DNA from: DATLNF01 sp963765815
Lineage (GTDB): Bacteria; Actinomycetota; Actinomycetes; BP-191
Reading direction: 5' to 3'
NCBI GenBank assembly: GCA_963765815.1
Contig: CAVXXT010000005.1
Span: 124,001 to 188,000 of the forward strand
Length of the DNA: 64,000 nucleotides
Below the pieces are notes generated by a model. That model was not told the origin of the DNA, made no database searches, and saw only the letters and a list, made by a program, of their open reading frames with translations. The position numbers and the translations under genes were made by a program. Shown here in pieces: positions 63,227 through 64,000 of the stretch (positions are counted from its first letter, which is position 1; each line of letters starts with the position of its first letter).

Positions 63227-64000
63227 ATGATCTCGTCCTGCCGTCGTGTCGTCGCCGTGCTCGCGTGCGGCATCGCCCTGGTCGGTGCGCCGATGGCGCG
63301 CGCGACCGCGACCGACCCGGGCCGCGCCGGGGAGCCAGGTGCGAGCTGCGCCCCCGCCGGCGCCGCCGACGCGCCGGTCCCGCCGGTCGGCCTCGCCGCC
63401 TGCCCGGAGGTGCGCCCGGGCGACTCCCTCTACTCGGAGTTCGGCGACTCGAGCTCGCGGTGTGTCATCGGCCCGATGTACGCCGACCGCCGCGGCAACC
63501 GCTACTTCATCACCGGCCCGGACTGCGCGCCGCCGTACGCCTTCGAAGCGGCGGTCACGACGTGGACGTTCGGCAAGGGCCCGATCGCTCTCGACGGCAG
63601 GTCCGGGAAGCGGATCGGGGAGTGGGTGTTCCGCTTCTCGGCGAGCAGCGGAGGCCTGTCGATGGTTCGGCTCTATCCCGGCATCCAGGCGAATCCGCAG
63701 ATCTGCCAGTACGGCGGCCCGACCGGGCTGAACACCGCCGTGTCCGAGGACCCCACCACGCTGGTGATGGTGGGCGACCAGGGCGGGTTCCTGTCCTACG
63801 ACCTGCGACCGTACGCCGACGTCCAGAGCTCGCTCATGCGCCCGGGTGTTGCCGCCGAGGGCCTCTACGACCCCAACCTGGTCCTGGTCGCCGCCGAGAA
63901 CGTCGTCGAGTACGGCATGCCGGTGGTGACCGATGACGGTCTGCTGGTCGGCATCAGCGACTACTACGGCTCGGAGCAGCGCGGCAGCGTCGTCGGCATC
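63227..64000 (+). CDS. Secreted protein with trypsin-like fold, catalytic residues apparently lost; truncated
   Basis: Runs off the window; 258 residues visible. It has a signal peptide (RRVVAVLACGIALVGAPMAR), then a Cys-containing domain. SRCVIGPMYADRRGNRYFIT followed by GPDC recalls the chymotrypsin S1 pattern CTLGF-G-RYFLTAGHC, but the catalytic His is absent; near the end YGMPVVTDDGLLVGIS resembles GDSGGPVFD-G-VVGI without the Ser. The protein may be an inactive protease homologue. TACCCT at 63185-63190 and GGGGG before the ATG give promoter and RBS. The family match is tentative. Confidence 0.6.
   Translation, partial: MISSCRRVVAVLACGIALVGAPMARATATDPGRAGEPGASCAPAGAADAPVPPVGLAACPEVRPGDSLYSEFGDSSSRCVIGPMYADRRGNRYFITGPDCAPPYAFEAAVTTWTFGKGPIALDGRSGKRIGEWVFRFSASSGGLSMVRLYPGIQANPQICQYGGPTGLNTAVSEDPTTLVMVGDQGGFLSYDLRPYADVQSSLMRPGVAAEGLYDPNLVLVAAENVVEYGMPVVTDDGLLVGISDYYGSEQRGSVVGI

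Overview
The window is a stretch of very GC-rich chromosome from an actinobacterium. The evidence is gene order: proS, DUF4439, rimP, nusA, ylxR, infB, ylxP, rbfA, nrnA, truB, ribF, rpsO, pnp, an M16 peptidase, dapB, thyX, dapA, rnj, ftsK, a RodZ-like gene, rimO, pgsA, cinA, clgR, DUF3046, recA, recX, rny. This backbone is shared by mycobacteria and other high-GC Gram-positives. Many promoters have a TANNNT -10 box 6-7 nt before the start codon, which implies leaderless mRNAs. The genus cannot be fixed from the sequence alone. No rRNA, tRNA, CRISPR array or insertion sequence was recognised.

Layout. 1-4.5 kb: a truncated exported protein, an anchored blue-copper protein, a PAP2/diacylglycerol-kinase fusion, a second PAP2 phosphatase and a DUF2795 protein. 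4.6-9.6 kb: proS, then on the minus strand a cluster of four exported ferritin-like proteins and a cupredoxin lipoprotein. 9.7-18.6 kb: the translation operon from rimP to rpsO; rimP, nusA, ylxR and infB are riddled with single-base indels that stop abruptly near 14.06 kb, almost certainly sequence error. 18.6-37.3 kb: pnp, M16 peptidase, dapB, thyX, a carboxylate-amine ligase/M20/ATP-grasp group, dapA, RNase J and FtsK. 37.3-42.8 kb: a response regulator diverging from a secreted subtilase with a (SSSSW)n tail, a membrane GAF-like protein and a histidine kinase. 42.8-50.3 kb: RodZ-like protein, rimO, pgsA, cinA, a degenerate EAL protein, ClgR-like and TetR regulators, a Nei-type glycosylase and a methyltransferase. 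50.3-55.0 kb: a large Lhr-type helicase gene broken in two places. 55-62 kb: recA with an intein, recX, a phosphodiester phosphodiesterase and RNase Y. 62-64 kb: tandem secreted proteins with LPXTG-like tails and a truncated trypsin-fold-like protein.

Most notable signals: (1) recA carries a 438-residue intein at the M. tuberculosis-type site and has a sharply AT-rich, synonymously recoded patch exactly where, from memory, the M. leprae RecA intein inserts; (2) the subtilase/sensor/kinase/regulator module with its 14-pentad Ser-Trp tail; (3) the exported ferritin-like plus blue-copper cluster; (4) a two-copy intergenic hairpin element whose stems and GAGTC internal loop are conserved while the terminal loop varies; (5) a perfect palindrome lying at the broken frame of lhr.
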